In this document: positions 1 to 8,347 of the stretch, one piece after another
Numbering within the stretch: position 1 is the stretch's first letter
Layout: every line of letters starts with the position of its first letter
Assembly: GCA_046328125.1 (NCBI GenBank)
Contig: JAXLXF010000014.1
Location: 96,575 to 160,574 of the forward strand
DNA: 64,000 nucleotides
Direction of reading: 5' to 3'
Origin: JADZEM01 sp046328125
GTDB lineage: Bacteria > Chloroflexota > UBA6077 > JACCZL01
Notes under the pieces: model-generated
The model's database searches: none
What the model was told of the DNA's origin: nothing
The model's input: only the letters and a program-made list of their open reading frames with translations
Program-made: the position numbers and the translations under genes

Positions 1-920
1 TCAGCGGCGGGCGGCTCGGCGATGGTCTCGGTGACGTGGACCTTGTCGCCCCACCAGACGTGCCCCCGTTTCTGCCCGATTCGGACCCCCGGATCGTGTG
101 GCGTCACGATCAGCTCGGTGCTGTCGAGCGTCTTGCTCCGCCACCGCACGCCGTCGTCAGCGCGCTCGTACCGCTGCTGCCAGATCGTCGTCAGCGTCTC
201 GACCTCGGGCAGGGTGCGCAGCACGCCCGCGTCCGTGGCGGCGAGTCGGTCGAGCAGCCAGGCGCCGTCCTGCCCCACCCGCACTAGCTCGGCCTGCCGC
301 TCCTCCGCCGTCAGCCGAGAGTCCGACCGCCGCTCCAGGTACTGCGTCCGATACGCGGTCGGCACCGCCTGCGCGACCCAGGCCGCGTCGACCTCCCCCA
401 GCGCCCGCAGCGCCAGCCGCAGCGCCTCCCAGACCAGCTCCAACTGGCTCAGCTCCCGCACCGCCCCGAGCACCCCCAGCGCGTCGGTCCGCTGCTTCCC
501 CACCTTCTGCAAGAACCCCAGCCCCCGCACCTGCTCCAGCACGAGGTCGAACAGCAGCCGACTCTGCTCGTGCTTGAGCAGCCGTCGCCGAAAGTAGCTC
601 AGGCACGAGAAGTCGAACCCCGGATCGTCCACCGCCAGGTGCAGCGCGTACTTCCAGTCCAGCCGCACCCGCACCGCCCGGGCCGCTTCCCGATCTGGCA
701 GGTTCTCCATGAACTGGAAGATCGTCACCAGCATCAGCACCGATGGCGACACCGCCGCACGCCCACGCGGCTCGTACAACTCGGCGAACTGCCCGTCCCG
801 GACCAGCTCCGCCAACCGCTCCCCGATCACCCGATACGGGTCCCGCTCCTTCAACACCGCCGCCCCGACCGCCGCGATGTCCTCGGGCATCTCGTTCGGG
901 TCCCGTTCGCGCAGCACCAT
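1..920 (-). CDS. IS1182-type transposase, partial (C-terminus beyond window)
   Basis: This is an open frame on the minus strand from ATG at 920 to the window edge (306 codons visible, no stop). The N-terminal half carries the DUF772-type transposase domain: FEFMEN-like FQFMENLPDREA, then LDWKYALHL and FDFSCLSYFRRRL, which are characteristic of IS1182/IS5-like enzymes. The last visible residues contain DSTELIVTPHDPGVRIG followed by GHVWWGDKVHVTET, the start of the DDE catalytic core; the rest lies outside the window. It is the only frame here with family-like protein; the overlapping open frames on both strands are Arg/Ala/Pro-rich shadows. No terminal inverted repeat could be assigned because only one end is present. 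A half copy of a dispersed palindromic repeat lies 75 bp upstream of the start and may mark the insertion site. Confidence 0.85.
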   Translation of the reverse strand, partial: MVLRERDPNEMPEDIAAVGAAVLKERDPYRVIGERLAELVRDGQFAELYEPRGRAAVSPSVLMLVTIFQFMENLPDREAARAVRVRLDWKYALHLAVDDPGFDFSCLSYFRRRLLKHEQSRLLFDLVLEQVRGLGFLQKVGKQRTDALGVLGAVRELSQLELVWEALRLALRALGEVDAAWVAQAVPTAYRTQYLERRSDSRLTAEERQAELVRVGQDGAWLLDRLAATDAGVLRTLPEVETLTTIWQQRYERADDGVRWRSKTLDSTELIVTPHDPGVRIGQKRGHVWWGDKVHVTETIAEPPAA

Positions 921-995
921 CCCCCACCCCCGCCGCTCTGCCTCCGCTTTACCAGCCATATCAAACCCCATCAGGCTTGACAAAATCAACAGAAA

Positions 996-1014
996 CAGGA
1001 TGGCCGCGCTCCCA
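996..1014 (+). repeat. Half copy of the GCGGCC-ATCC-TGGCCGC dispersed repeat
   Basis: The bases CAGGATGGCCGCGCTCCCA match the right arm of the perfect palindromic element at 28077-28198. The complementary GGCC half that should precede AGGATGG is missing here and is replaced by AGAAA, as expected if the IS element was inserted into the repeat. Confidence 0.5.
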
Positions 1015-1086
1015 GGCGGATCCGACTCACACCGCTCACGCCACAGTGGCCGGACTTTGAAACGGCCCTATCATCCGCCACCCGCG

Positions 1087-1124
1087 GTTACCCGTCGTTC
1101 ACGGGCGGCAACCGCCACAGAAAC
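1087..1124 (+). promoter_or_regulatory. 11-bp-phased candidate operator upstream of collagen-like gene
   Basis: The pattern is GTTA-N6-GTTCAC-N5-GCAACC-N5-AGAAAC, total 38 bp. It is the same architecture, read toward the gene, as the copies at 3581, 5000, 8744 and 15943 (which appear reverse-complemented on the plus strand). It ends about 130 bp before the ATG at 1256. Confidence 0.5.
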
Positions 1125-1255
1125 GCCGGCGGCACACACTGACGACGGACGGCCACGACGTCGCCAGTCGAGCCGGCACAGACGAAGCGAGTGGCCGATC
1201 GGACCAGACCTATCAGCGATGCTCGGAACAGAGCATCGGAGAGGAGCGATCCGCG

Positions 1256-2371
1256 ATGCGAAACCTCCAGGAGCCAGGTCGGGCACGGCCACGGCTTATC
1301 ACGATCTCGGCGTATCTCGCCGTGGCTGTTGCTCTCATCATCGGCACGAGCGCCCAGGGCGGGCCAATACCCGCTGCGATCGCTCGCGGATCGCCCGACG
1401 CTACCGGTGACGCCGCTGGAGCCGTTCTCACAGCCAGCGCACCCCGGCTCGACGACGGAACGCTCGGACAGAGCGACGCGCAACTGCTGACCACGGCTCG
1501 CCAGGACGACCGTGTCGATCAGTCCGCCCCAGCCGGGCCACCAGGACCCGGCGGTCCACCTGGGCCGGGCGGTCCACCTGGGCCGGGCGGTCCACCTGGG
1601 CCGGGCGGGCCTCCAGGACCCGGCGGGCCTCCAGGACCGGGTGGCCCCTCCGGACCACCAGGGCCTCCCGGACCTCAGGGACCAGCCGGCCCGGCCGGTC
1701 CCGTCGGTCCCATAGGTCCGGTCGGTCCAACTGGTCCCGCCGGGGCTGACGGACCGCCTGGGCCTCCTGGAGCCATCGGGCCTGCTGGCCCCACCGGACC
1801 AGCCGGGCCGGTCGGCCTGACTGGCCCAGCCGGTCCGACCGGAGCCACCGGCTTGCCTGGGCCAATCGGCCTGCCTGGGCCAATCGGCCCGCCCGGACCG
1901 CAAGGATCGCACGGGCACGACGGCGACGACGGGCCGGAGGGCGCACAAGGCCCGCAGGGCGCCACCGGGCCTGAGGGTTCGCAAGGCCCCCAGGGGCCAC
2001 AGGGTCCACAGGGTCCACAGGGGCCTCAAGGTCCACAGGGGCCTCAAGGTCCAGCTGGTCCGCCAGGACCGCAAGGCTCATCCGCCTTGTTCGAGTATCG
2101 GGCCGACCAGGCGGCCATCGGCGCAGGCCAGCACGCCACCCGCGTCACCTTCTCCTCACCGCTGCCGGACGCCAGCTACCGCGTGTCGCTGGTGCCCATT
2201 CAGTCGGACTCGTCCGGCTGGACCGTGGATGACACCTGCCACTACCTGACGGTGGTCTCGAAGACGTCCGTGGGATTCGTCATCGACGTTCGGACCTGCG
2301 ACGGCTCGCACGGCGAACAGCCAGTTCCGACGACGCTCTACGTCGATTGGATCGCGCTGCCATCGCGGTAG
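1256..2371 (+). CDS. Secreted collagen-like Gly-X-Y repeat protein
   Basis: This 371-residue protein has a basic N-terminus followed by a hydrophobic stretch (ISAYLAVAVALIIG, residues 17-30) that looks like a signal peptide or signal anchor. Residues about 94-273 are uninterrupted Gly-X-Y triplets, very rich in GPP, GPQ and GPT, the hallmark of a bacterial collagen triple helix. The C-terminal ~98 residues (from SSALFEYRAD) form a non-collagenous domain resembling trimeric head domains of phage tail-fibre or receptor-binding type; that match is inferred from pattern only. The DNA shows short tandem duplications (18-bp units near 1557-1600) that would let the helix length vary. Start chosen because GGAGAGGAG lies just upstream of the ATG. 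Likely a surface or secreted stalk. A copy of the candidate operator lies at 1087-1124. Confidence 0.85.
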   Translation: MRNLQEPGRARPRLITISAYLAVAVALIIGTSAQGGPIPAAIARGSPDATGDAAGAVLTASAPRLDDGTLGQSDAQLLTTARQDDRVDQSAPAGPPGPGGPPGPGGPPGPGGPPGPGGPPGPGGPPGPGGPSGPPGPPGPQGPAGPAGPVGPIGPVGPTGPAGADGPPGPPGAIGPAGPTGPAGPVGLTGPAGPTGATGLPGPIGLPGPIGPPGPQGSHGHDGDDGPEGAQGPQGATGPEGSQGPQGPQGPQGPQGPQGPQGPQGPAGPPGPQGSSALFEYRADQAAIGAGQHATRVTFSSPLPDASYRVSLVPIQSDSSGWTVDDTCHYLTVVSKTSVGFVIDVRTCDGSHGEQPVPTTLYVDWIALPSR

Positions 2372-2522
2372 AGGCCGTGCAGCGCACGGCGCCCTGGGCG
2401 CTCACGCAGCATCTCATGTCGGCGTGAACACCCAGAGCGCCCCGCCCGGCCCAATCGTCCAACGGGCCAGCCACTGATGCGCGCAACGGCAGGCGCCAGC
2501 ATCGCCGTCGACGATGGCCCAC

Positions 2523-3506
2523 TCAAGACACGTTGGCACCGAACTGACACTGGATCCGGGCGGAGCGGCGCAGCTTGCGAAGGGCCGCGTCCTCGATCTG
2601 ACGGGCCCGCTCACGCGTGACCCCGAGCGCCGTCCCGACGTCCACGAGCGACGACTCCCGGCACCCTCCCAGACCGTAGCGCAGGCGCAGCACCGCGGCC
2701 TCGCGCGGCTGCAGCATCTCCGTCAGCGCATCGTCGAGGCCGCTCGCCGTGAGACGATGCTCCACGATCTCCAGGGCGTCGTCCACCGACTCGTCCGGCA
2801 GGATCTCCGCCAGCGTCAGATCCTCGGTCACTGGCCCGTCGATCGAGACTGGCCGTTCGAGTGCCGCCGCGCGCGCCATGACCCGCTGCGCCGCCGGATC
2901 CAGATGGTCCCGCTGCTCGGTCGGCGTCGATGCCCGCCCCAGCTCCTGCTCCAACCTGTGGACGGCATACCGAGCGCGGGCGAGCTGCTCGCCAACGTAG
3001 ACCGGCAGCCGGATCAGCCGGCTCGAATTCGCCAGGCTCCGATGGATAGCCTGTCGGATCCACCACATCGCGTAGGTCGAGAATCTGGTCCCGCGCCGCC
3101 AGTCATACCGGCCGGCCGCGCGATAGAGCCCGAGATTCCCGTCCTGAATCAGATCCTCGAGATCGACGCCGCGCCCGACGTAGCGTCGTGCCACCGCCAC
3201 GACCAGCCGCAGGTTCGACTCGACCAGCTTGTCGAACGCCGCCTCGCCGATCCGAACGGCTTCCTCCAGCTCGTCGCGCGTCAGGCGATCCACGGCGGTC
3301 GTGAGAGCGTTTCGCGCCTCGCGGCCCGCCTCCACCTCTTGCGCCAGCGCGATCTCCTGGTCAGCGGTCAAGAGCGGCGACGATCGCAGCTCGTCCAGGT
3401 AGATCGCAAGGTCCGACACCGGCTGGTCAGATCGACGTTCTTCCGTCGCCGCCGTCCCACCGGGCAGCACGGCGGGCTCCTCACTGGATGGCAGCATGGC
3501 GATCAT
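2523..3506 (-). CDS. RNA polymerase sigma factor, RpoD/SigA-like (group 2)
   Basis: This 327-residue sigma-70 family protein lacks region 1.1. Region 1.2 is at residues 31-60 (SDLAIYLDELRSSPLLT). Region 2 is at about 91-160 with the core-binding and -10 melting motifs NLRLVVAVARRY, DLIQDGNLGLYRA and RFSTYAMWWIRQAI. Region 3 follows, and region 4.2 is near the C-terminus (LGVTRERARQIEDAALRKLRR), which recognises the -35 element. The size and missing N-terminal acidic domain fit an alternative, stress or stationary-phase housekeeping-like sigma factor rather than the primary one. The start may be either the codon at 3506 or the Met at residue 4. The gene is monocistronic, and a 38-bp candidate operator lies 75 bp upstream, the same motif that precedes several stress-type genes nearby; the sigma factor may be part of that regulon. 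Confidence 0.92.
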   Translation of the reverse strand: MIAMLPSSEEPAVLPGGTAATEERRSDQPVSDLAIYLDELRSSPLLTADQEIALAQEVEAGREARNALTTAVDRLTRDELEEAVRIGEAAFDKLVESNLRLVVAVARRYVGRGVDLEDLIQDGNLGLYRAAGRYDWRRGTRFSTYAMWWIRQAIHRSLANSSRLIRLPVYVGEQLARARYAVHRLEQELGRASTPTEQRDHLDPAAQRVMARAAALERPVSIDGPVTEDLTLAEILPDESVDDALEIVEHRLTASGLDDALTEMLQPREAAVLRLRYGLGGCRESSLVDVGTALGVTRERARQIEDAALRKLRRSARIQCQFGANVS

Positions 3507-3580
3507 GGTCTCACATCCTCAGGTCATCCGCTGACGCCTCCGAAATCACCGGCGCCCTAAAACAAGTCTCGCCCACCGAC

Positions 3581-3618
3581 GTTGCCACTCAGGTGGCCGG
3601 ACGTGAACCCGGGGTTAC
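3581..3618 (-). promoter_or_regulatory. 11-bp-phased candidate operator upstream of sigma factor
   Basis: On the plus strand the pattern is GTTGCC-N5-GGTGGC-N5-GTGAAC-N6-TTAC. Spacing is identical to the copies at 5000-5037, 8744-8781 and 15943-15980. It ends 75 bp upstream of the sigma factor start. Confidence 0.6.
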
Positions 3619-3669
3619 AGCATCCGACCGCCACCGCCACCAGCGCTGCCTGAGAGGCGTGCCGGCTTC

Positions 3670-3747
3670 CTGGGACCACGGCCATCCTGGCCGCCCCGGT
3701 CGGTCACCCCACCGCGGCGGCCAGGATCGGAGAGGCCGCGCTCTCAG
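3670..3747. repeat. Degenerate palindromic repeat, GGCCATCCTGGCC family
   Basis: The left arm includes GGCCATCCTGGCCGCC (3680-3695) and the right arm GGCGGCCAGGATCGG followed by GGCCGCGCTCTCAG. It is an imperfect relative of the perfect inverted repeat at 28077-28198. It lies just 3' of the VLRF1-like gene (minus strand, stop 3760) and could fold as its terminator. Confidence 0.5.
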
Positions 3748-3759
3748 GGCGGGTGGGCC

Positions 3760-4905
3760 TCAATAGCGCGTCCAGCCGCCGAGCCAGTCAGATGGCGCAA
3801 GCAGCGTTGCTGCCTGGCCGGACACCAGCTCGACCCGCGCTCCCTGCTGCCCCGCGAGCTCGATCAGGCGCTCGCGGAGGTCGCCGATCGTGCGGGTGGG
3901 CGTCCCGCACATGACACACGCGCCGAAGCCCACGGTCACGCGCCCACAGGCCGGACACTCGCCCCCCTCGCCCGCGAACCCCTCCGCGATGAACAGCACC
4001 GACACACGCCGATCGTTGAGTGCGTCGAGCGTCTGGCGCAGGCCAAGCTCGACGTGCGGGGTTGACGCTGCGTCGAGCAGCTCCTCGACCTCGGTCTGCT
4101 CCACGCGTCGCTCGATCCGTTCGGCGGCTTCAGCGGTCGCCTCCAGCACATCCGCGTCCCGGGCGTACATCCCGAGGCTCAGCGTGCCAGCGATTCGCGC
4201 TCGGAGCCTCCGGGGGAGATGGGCGCGCAGCACGGCCAGTGCCTCGTCCGGGCCGCCGATCAGCAGGTGCTCGAATGGACGTGCCTGGAGCAGCGCCGAC
4301 AGCTCCTGGATCGTGTGCTTCGCGTGGCGCAGGACGTGATCCTCGTGATGGCGAGCGTAGCGCGTCTGGGCGAGCGCGAACCAGCCGCCCGTCGCCTGCT
4401 TAGCCGGCACCTCGTCCCGGACCTCGCGAGACTCTTCGATCGACCCCAGGTAGACCGAGAAGATCCGAGCGCGCTCCTTGTCGAAGAGGACGACGGCGAC
4501 GCGCTCGCACTCCTCGAGCATCATCTCCAGCGGCGCCAGGGCCGGCCGCTCGCCCCACGACACTTCCTCGTCCGGCCGTCGTGGCAGAGGCACGGCGTAG
4601 AAGTAGTCGTCGCCGCCCGACGCGAACACGGCCAGACCAGGAGGCCCACGGCGGTCCGTTCCGACCACGTACGCTTCTGTCTGGCGAACCGATCGCTCGA
4701 ACCTGTCGCGCTCCTCCTCGCCGAGCGAGGCCCGAATCCGCTTGCACCCGTCGCGCAAGGCCAGCACGTACGCCTGCCTATCGGAGCGCATCGACGAGGT
4801 GTCAACATACGCCGTGAGCACCCGCCGTGAGACCGGCGTGGTGTCGCTCAGCCGTCGCAGCAGCTCCGGGATCGCCTGCGTGCTCTCCATCGTGGTTGCC
4901 ATCAT
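3760..4905 (-). CDS. VLRF1 / Vms1-Ankzf1-like release-factor-family protein with zinc ribbon
   Basis: This 381-residue protein has an eRF1-like domain 1/2 architecture. The motif GGW (about residues 173-175) followed by ALAQTRYARHHEDHVLRH corresponds to the GGQ/GGW loop and helix of Vms1/VLRF1-type peptidyl-tRNA hydrolases, which release nascent chains from tRNA on stalled ribosomes. The C-terminal part contains a four-cysteine zinc ribbon (CPACG ... CVMCG) next to an eRF1 domain 3-like segment (HVELGLRQTLDALNDRRV, LLVGG-like LLIGGPDEALAVL). The reading frame stays open upstream to 5283, but the ATG at 4905 has GAGGGTAGC just before it and begins family-like sequence, so it was chosen. The exact subfamily and substrate are inferred. 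The candidate operator at 5000-5037 ends 95 bp upstream. Confidence 0.8.
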   Translation of the reverse strand: MMATTMESTQAIPELLRRLSDTTPVSRRVLTAYVDTSSMRSDRQAYVLALRDGCKRIRASLGEEERDRFERSVRQTEAYVVGTDRRGPPGLAVFASGGDDYFYAVPLPRRPDEEVSWGERPALAPLEMMLEECERVAVVLFDKERARIFSVYLGSIEESREVRDEVPAKQATGGWFALAQTRYARHHEDHVLRHAKHTIQELSALLQARPFEHLLIGGPDEALAVLRAHLPRRLRARIAGTLSLGMYARDADVLEATAEAAERIERRVEQTEVEELLDAASTPHVELGLRQTLDALNDRRVSVLFIAEGFAGEGGECPACGRVTVGFGACVMCGTPTRTIGDLRERLIELAGQQGARVELVSGQAATLLAPSDWLGGWTRY

Positions 4906-5269
4906 GCTGCTACCCTCGGCGCCGAGGTCTGTGGCGTTGCACGACGCGCTTTGCGGCGCTCGGCAGTCGTCTCGGCTACCTTGAGGATCGCCGCGCCGGG
5001 TTGCCCGTGACGTTGCCGCTCGTGAACCGGGCATTGCTTCGCGCGCAGGTCGTGCCTGGCCGATGCACAGCCGCCGCCTCGTCTTTCGTTCACCCAGCAG
5101 TAACCGACAGTCATGGAATGCGCAACCTGCCGCCCCTACGCTGGCGGTGTCGGCCACAGCGCAGACTGACAGGTCGGTGCCGCCAGGGCGGCTGGCCGCT
5201 CGAACGGCGAGCCGACGGACGACCCTCGGCAGTACCAGAACGTCAACGCCCGGCGCCATGGGAGGAGAC
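4906..5269. other. Divergent intergenic region, VLRF1-like gene and Lon-like gene
   Basis: This 364-bp gap holds the candidate operator at 5000-5037 in the orientation of the VLRF1-like gene. A weaker plus-oriented match lies at 5086-5113 (GTTCAC-N5-AGTAAC-N5-GTCATG), upstream of the Lon-like gene. No CIRCE-type inverted repeat or extra gene was seen. Confidence 0.5.
5000..5037 (-). promoter_or_regulatory. 11-bp-phased candidate operator upstream of VLRF1-like gene
   Basis: On the plus strand the pattern is GTTGCC-N5-CGTTGC-N5-GTGAAC-N6-TTGC. It is base-for-base the same frame of conserved blocks as 8744-8781. The edge lies 95 bp from the ATG at 4905, exactly the distance seen for the DUF4342 gene. 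Confidence 0.65.
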
Positions 5270-7777
5270 ATGTCCGCGGACATCTCGGCAGGTCCGGGGC
5301 TCGAGCTCAGCAGCGAGCAGGTCCGCCGGACCTGTGATCCAGAAAGCTTCGACTTTCAGACCACCTCAGAGCTGACAGGCGGCACCGCCCTGGTCGGCCA
5401 GGAGCGCGCGGCCAGCGCGCTGGCGTTCGGCCTGACGATGACCAATCACGGGTTCAACGTCTTCGCGTCGGGCGCCCCAGGCACCGGCAAGACGACGGCC
5501 GTCCGCACGTTCCTCCAGGACGCCGCCCGGTCGAGGCCCACCCCCGACGACTGGTGCTACGTCCACAACTTCCACGATCCGACGCGGCCCCGGTCCCTGC
5601 GCTTGCCGCCGGGCCAGGGGCGTCGTCTGCGCGACGAGCTCGCCAGACTGGTGCAGACCGTCCGGCGAGAGCTGCCGCGCGTCTTCGAGGGCGACGAATA
5701 CATCGCCCAGCGCGAGGAGATCGTCAAGGATCTCAGCAACCGACGCGACGAGGGGCTCCACCAGCTTGGCGCACGCGCTCACGAGCTCAACTTCACCGTC
5801 CGCGCCACCCCGACCGGCTTCATGCTGATTCCCGTGCACGGCGAGCAGCCCCTCTCCGAAGACGACCTTGGGAGGCTGTCGCCCGAGGAGCGCCAGAGCA
5901 TCGCAGGTGACCGCGACCTGTTGATGGCCCAGACGAGCGCCTTCTTCAAAGAGATGCGTGCCGCCGAACGCGAGACCATGCAGCGGCTCGAAGACCAGGA
6001 CCGCGAGGTCGCGCTGCATGCGGTGGGCGGCCTCGTCGACGACCTGATCGACGACTTCGCGGGGCAGCCCGACGTCGCCGCCTTCCTCCACGACATCCAG
6101 GAAGGCATTCTCGCCGACGTCGTCCTCTTCCGAGAGCATCCCCTGACCACGAACGGCACTCCGACAGCCCAGCCAGGGCCGGACAACCTGGAGCACGCCC
6201 TGCACGAACGCGCCTTCCGAAAGTATCAGGTCAACGTCGTCGTGGACAACGCCGACACTGTCGGCGCACCCGTGATTGTCGATGCCAATACGACCTATCC
6301 AAACCTGGTCGGCCGCATCGAGCGCGAGGCCCTGTTCGGCGCGTTGCTGACGGACTTCACGTTGATCCGGGCGGGAGCCCTCCACCGCGCCAACGGCGGC
6401 TTCCTGGTGATGCGGATCGAGGATCTGTTCCGCGCCCCGATGGCCTGGCAGGGGCTGACGCGCGCGCTCCGTGAGAAAGCCGTCGTCATCGAAGATCTCG
6501 GCGAGGCGCTCGGCTTCGCCGGCACCCGCTCGCTCCAGCCGGACCCGATCCCGCTCGACCTGAAGGTCGTCCTGCTCGGCCAGCCGCTCCACTACTACCT
6601 GCTCCACGCCCTCGACCCTGACTTCCAGGAGCTGTTCAAAGTCCGCGCCGACTTCGACACCCAGATGGACCGCACGCCGAGCGGCGAGCTCGCCTACGTC
6701 GCCTCGATAGCGGCCGGCGTCACTCAGGACGGCCTGCCCCTCGACTGCGCGGCGGTGGCCCGCCTGATCGAAGAATCGTCGCGGCTCGCGGCGGACCAGC
6801 AGAAGCTCTCGATCCGCTTCGGCCAGGTGGCGGACATCGTCCGCGAGGCGGACTACTGGGCCACCCAGGCCGGCGCCTCGGCCATCGGCGCCGAGCACAT
6901 TCGCAAGGCCGTCGAACAGCGCCGCTACCGCTCCTCGCTCGTGCAGGACCGCCTGCGCGAGATGACCGCTCGTGGCGTACTGCTCATTCGGCCGGACGGC
7001 GCGGCCGTCGGACAGGTCCACGGTCTCGCGGTCATCCAGGCCGGCGACGTCGCCTTCGGCCGGCCCTGTCGGATCACGGCCACGGTCGCGGCCGGCCGTG
7101 AAGGGCTGCTCGACATCGAGCGCGAGACCGAGCTGGGCGGCCCGATCCACAGCAAGGGCGTGCTGATCCTCGGCGGCTATCTGGCAGACACCTACGTCCA
7201 GGACAAGCCGCTCGCGCTTTCGGCCCGGCTGGTGTTCGAGCAGAGCTACGAGCAAGTCGAGGGCGACTCGGCGTCACTCGCCGAGCTGCTGGCGTTGCTC
7301 TCGCGGCTGGCAAACGTCCCCCTCAGCCAGGCCATCGCGGTCACCGGCTCGGTGAACCAGCGTGGCGAAGTACAGGCCATCGGCGGCGTCAACGAGAAGA
7401 TCGAGGGGTTCTACGACGCCTGTCTCGCCTCGGGCCTCACCGGCGCGCAGGGCGTCGTCGTGCCGTACGCCAACGTCGAGAACCTGATGCTGCGCGACGA
7501 CGTCGTCGCGGCGGTCGCGGCCGGGCAGTTCCACGTCTACGCCGTCCGCACCGTAGACGAGGCACTGGAGCGCCTCACCGGGCGGTCGGCCGGTCCGCGT
7601 CAGGCAGACGGCTCCTTCCCTCCAGACGGCATCCACGCCCTGGTGGACCGTCGTATGCACGCGCTCGCCGTCGTGCTCCGCGACTTCGCGGCGCAGACGG
7701 ACGACGGGCCGTCCGTCGAGGCGAGGCCGAGCAACGGCAAGGTCGTCGTGCCTGCCCACGCCTCACGCCGAGCCTGA
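5270..7777 (+). CDS. Lon-like ATP-dependent protease (AAA + S16 peptidase)
   Basis: This 835-residue protein begins with the family's typical CDPESFDFQTT segment. A Walker A motif GAPGTGKT lies at residues 68-75. A long helical insertion follows in the AAA domain, with Walker B-type and sensor motifs around GGFLVMRIEDLF and KVVLLGQPLHYY. The C-terminal Lon protease domain has the catalytic serine in EGDSASLAEL (about residue 667) and lysine in GVNEKIEGF (about residue 710), preceded by VTGSVNQRGEVQAIGG. This matches the membrane-free Lon-like (LonB/LonC-type) proteases that degrade damaged proteins. The frame is open upstream, but GGAGGAG directly before the ATG at 5270 and the family N-terminus fix the start; the ATG at 5258 is an alternative. 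It is a single gene, convergent with ybaK. Confidence 0.92.
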   Translation: MSADISAGPGLELSSEQVRRTCDPESFDFQTTSELTGGTALVGQERAASALAFGLTMTNHGFNVFASGAPGTGKTTAVRTFLQDAARSRPTPDDWCYVHNFHDPTRPRSLRLPPGQGRRLRDELARLVQTVRRELPRVFEGDEYIAQREEIVKDLSNRRDEGLHQLGARAHELNFTVRATPTGFMLIPVHGEQPLSEDDLGRLSPEERQSIAGDRDLLMAQTSAFFKEMRAAERETMQRLEDQDREVALHAVGGLVDDLIDDFAGQPDVAAFLHDIQEGILADVVLFREHPLTTNGTPTAQPGPDNLEHALHERAFRKYQVNVVVDNADTVGAPVIVDANTTYPNLVGRIEREALFGALLTDFTLIRAGALHRANGGFLVMRIEDLFRAPMAWQGLTRALREKAVVIEDLGEALGFAGTRSLQPDPIPLDLKVVLLGQPLHYYLLHALDPDFQELFKVRADFDTQMDRTPSGELAYVASIAAGVTQDGLPLDCAAVARLIEESSRLAADQQKLSIRFGQVADIVREADYWATQAGASAIGAEHIRKAVEQRRYRSSLVQDRLREMTARGVLLIRPDGAAVGQVHGLAVIQAGDVAFGRPCRITATVAAGREGLLDIERETELGGPIHSKGVLILGGYLADTYVQDKPLALSARLVFEQSYEQVEGDSASLAELLALLSRLANVPLSQAIAVTGSVNQRGEVQAIGGVNEKIEGFYDACLASGLTGAQGVVVPYANVENLMLRDDVVAAVAAGQFHVYAVRTVDEALERLTGRSAGPRQADGSFPPDGIHALVDRRMHALAVVLRDFAAQTDDGPSVEARPSNGKVVVPAHASRRA

Positions 7778-7810
7778 TCTCTGTGGCGTAACCGCGGCTG
7801 TCCGATCGCA

Positions 7811-7845
7811 CCCCTGCCGTGCCCACCATGCGGGCACGGCAGGGG
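7811..7845. terminator. Bidirectional hairpin between Lon-like gene and ybaK
   Basis: A perfect 14-bp stem pairs CCCCTGCCGTGCCC (7811-7824) with GGGCACGGCAGGGG (7832-7845) around a 7-base loop, with further CGATCG pairing outside. It sits between two convergent genes and lacks a clear T-tract. Confidence 0.6.
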
Positions 7846-7861
7846 GCTCGATCGGCGACTG

Positions 7862-8347
7862 CTACATCACGGGGATCAGGCTGGCGGCCGTCAGCTCCCC
7901 AGCCGTCGGCTTGACGAGCCGCTCGAAATCCACGTACGAACAGGCGATCGTTTCGGTGTGCGTGCCGGCATTGAAGACGATCCTCCCCTCCTCGGCGAGC
8001 GCCCGGTCCACGTACACCGGGATGTCGTACAGGTTGCCGAAGGGCGGCATCGCGCCGACCTCGCAGTCCGGGAAGGCGTGCTCGAACTCATGCTCGCCGG
8101 CCAGCCGCACCTCCTGGACGTCGAGCGTCGCGGCGGTCGCGGCCTCGTCGATCTTGCGGGAGCTCGGCACTACCAGCATCGCCAGCACGCCGTCCGCCAC
8201 CACCATCACGACTTTCGCCATCTGTGTCGCCAGGACGTGCTCGCTGGCCGCCACTTCATGGGCTGTGTAGACGAGAGGGTGATGCTGCACCTCGAACGGC
8301 ACGCCGTTCGCGCGGAGATACGCTTCGAGTCGTTCGCGGCAATTCAT
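7862..8347 (-). CDS. ybaK: YbaK/EbsC-type aminoacyl-tRNA deacylase
   Basis: This 161-residue protein is the length of free-standing YbaK/ProX-like editing domains, which hydrolyse misacylated tRNA (typically Cys- or Ala-tRNA-Pro) in trans. Family features are VQHHPLVYTAHEVA, the lysine-containing AKVVMVVADG, KIDEAATA, and the glycine-rich GAMPPFGNLYDIPVYVD near the active site. The start codon overlaps the stop of the upstream DUF4342 gene as ATGA, so the two are translationally coupled. The exact tRNA substrate cannot be told from the sequence. Transcription probably starts upstream of the DUF4342 gene, under the operator at 8744-8781. Confidence 0.88.
   Translation of the reverse strand: MNCRERLEAYLRANGVPFEVQHHPLVYTAHEVAASEHVLATQMAKVVMVVADGVLAMLVVPSSRKIDEAATAATLDVQEVRLAGEHEFEHAFPDCEVGAMPPFGNLYDIPVYVDRALAEEGRIVFNAGTHTETIACSYVDFERLVKPTAGELTAASLIPVM

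Larger units (their letters stand above)
921..1255. other. Intergenic region between IS transposase and collagen-like gene
   Basis: This 335-bp gap holds a half copy of the dispersed repeat (996-1014), one copy of the 11-bp-phased candidate operator (1087-1124) and the ribosome binding site of the collagen-like gene (GGAGAGGAG near 1239). No further gene is apparent. Confidence 0.6.

Noticed and set aside
1088..2074. Minus-strand frame with repeated W/T/L/R/P residues opposite the collagen gene
   Set aside because: The repeats are the complement of Gly-X-Y codons; there is no independent signal of coding.
4906..5269. CIRCE-type heat-shock operator before the Lon-like gene
   Set aside because: No TTAGCACTC-N9-GAGTGCTAA-like inverted repeat is present.
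5366..7255. Long open frame opposite the Lon-like gene on the minus strand
   Set aside because: It is a high-GC antisense shadow. Its composition is Val/Asp/Arg-biased, it has no domain, and the plus-strand gene is complete with catalytic residues.
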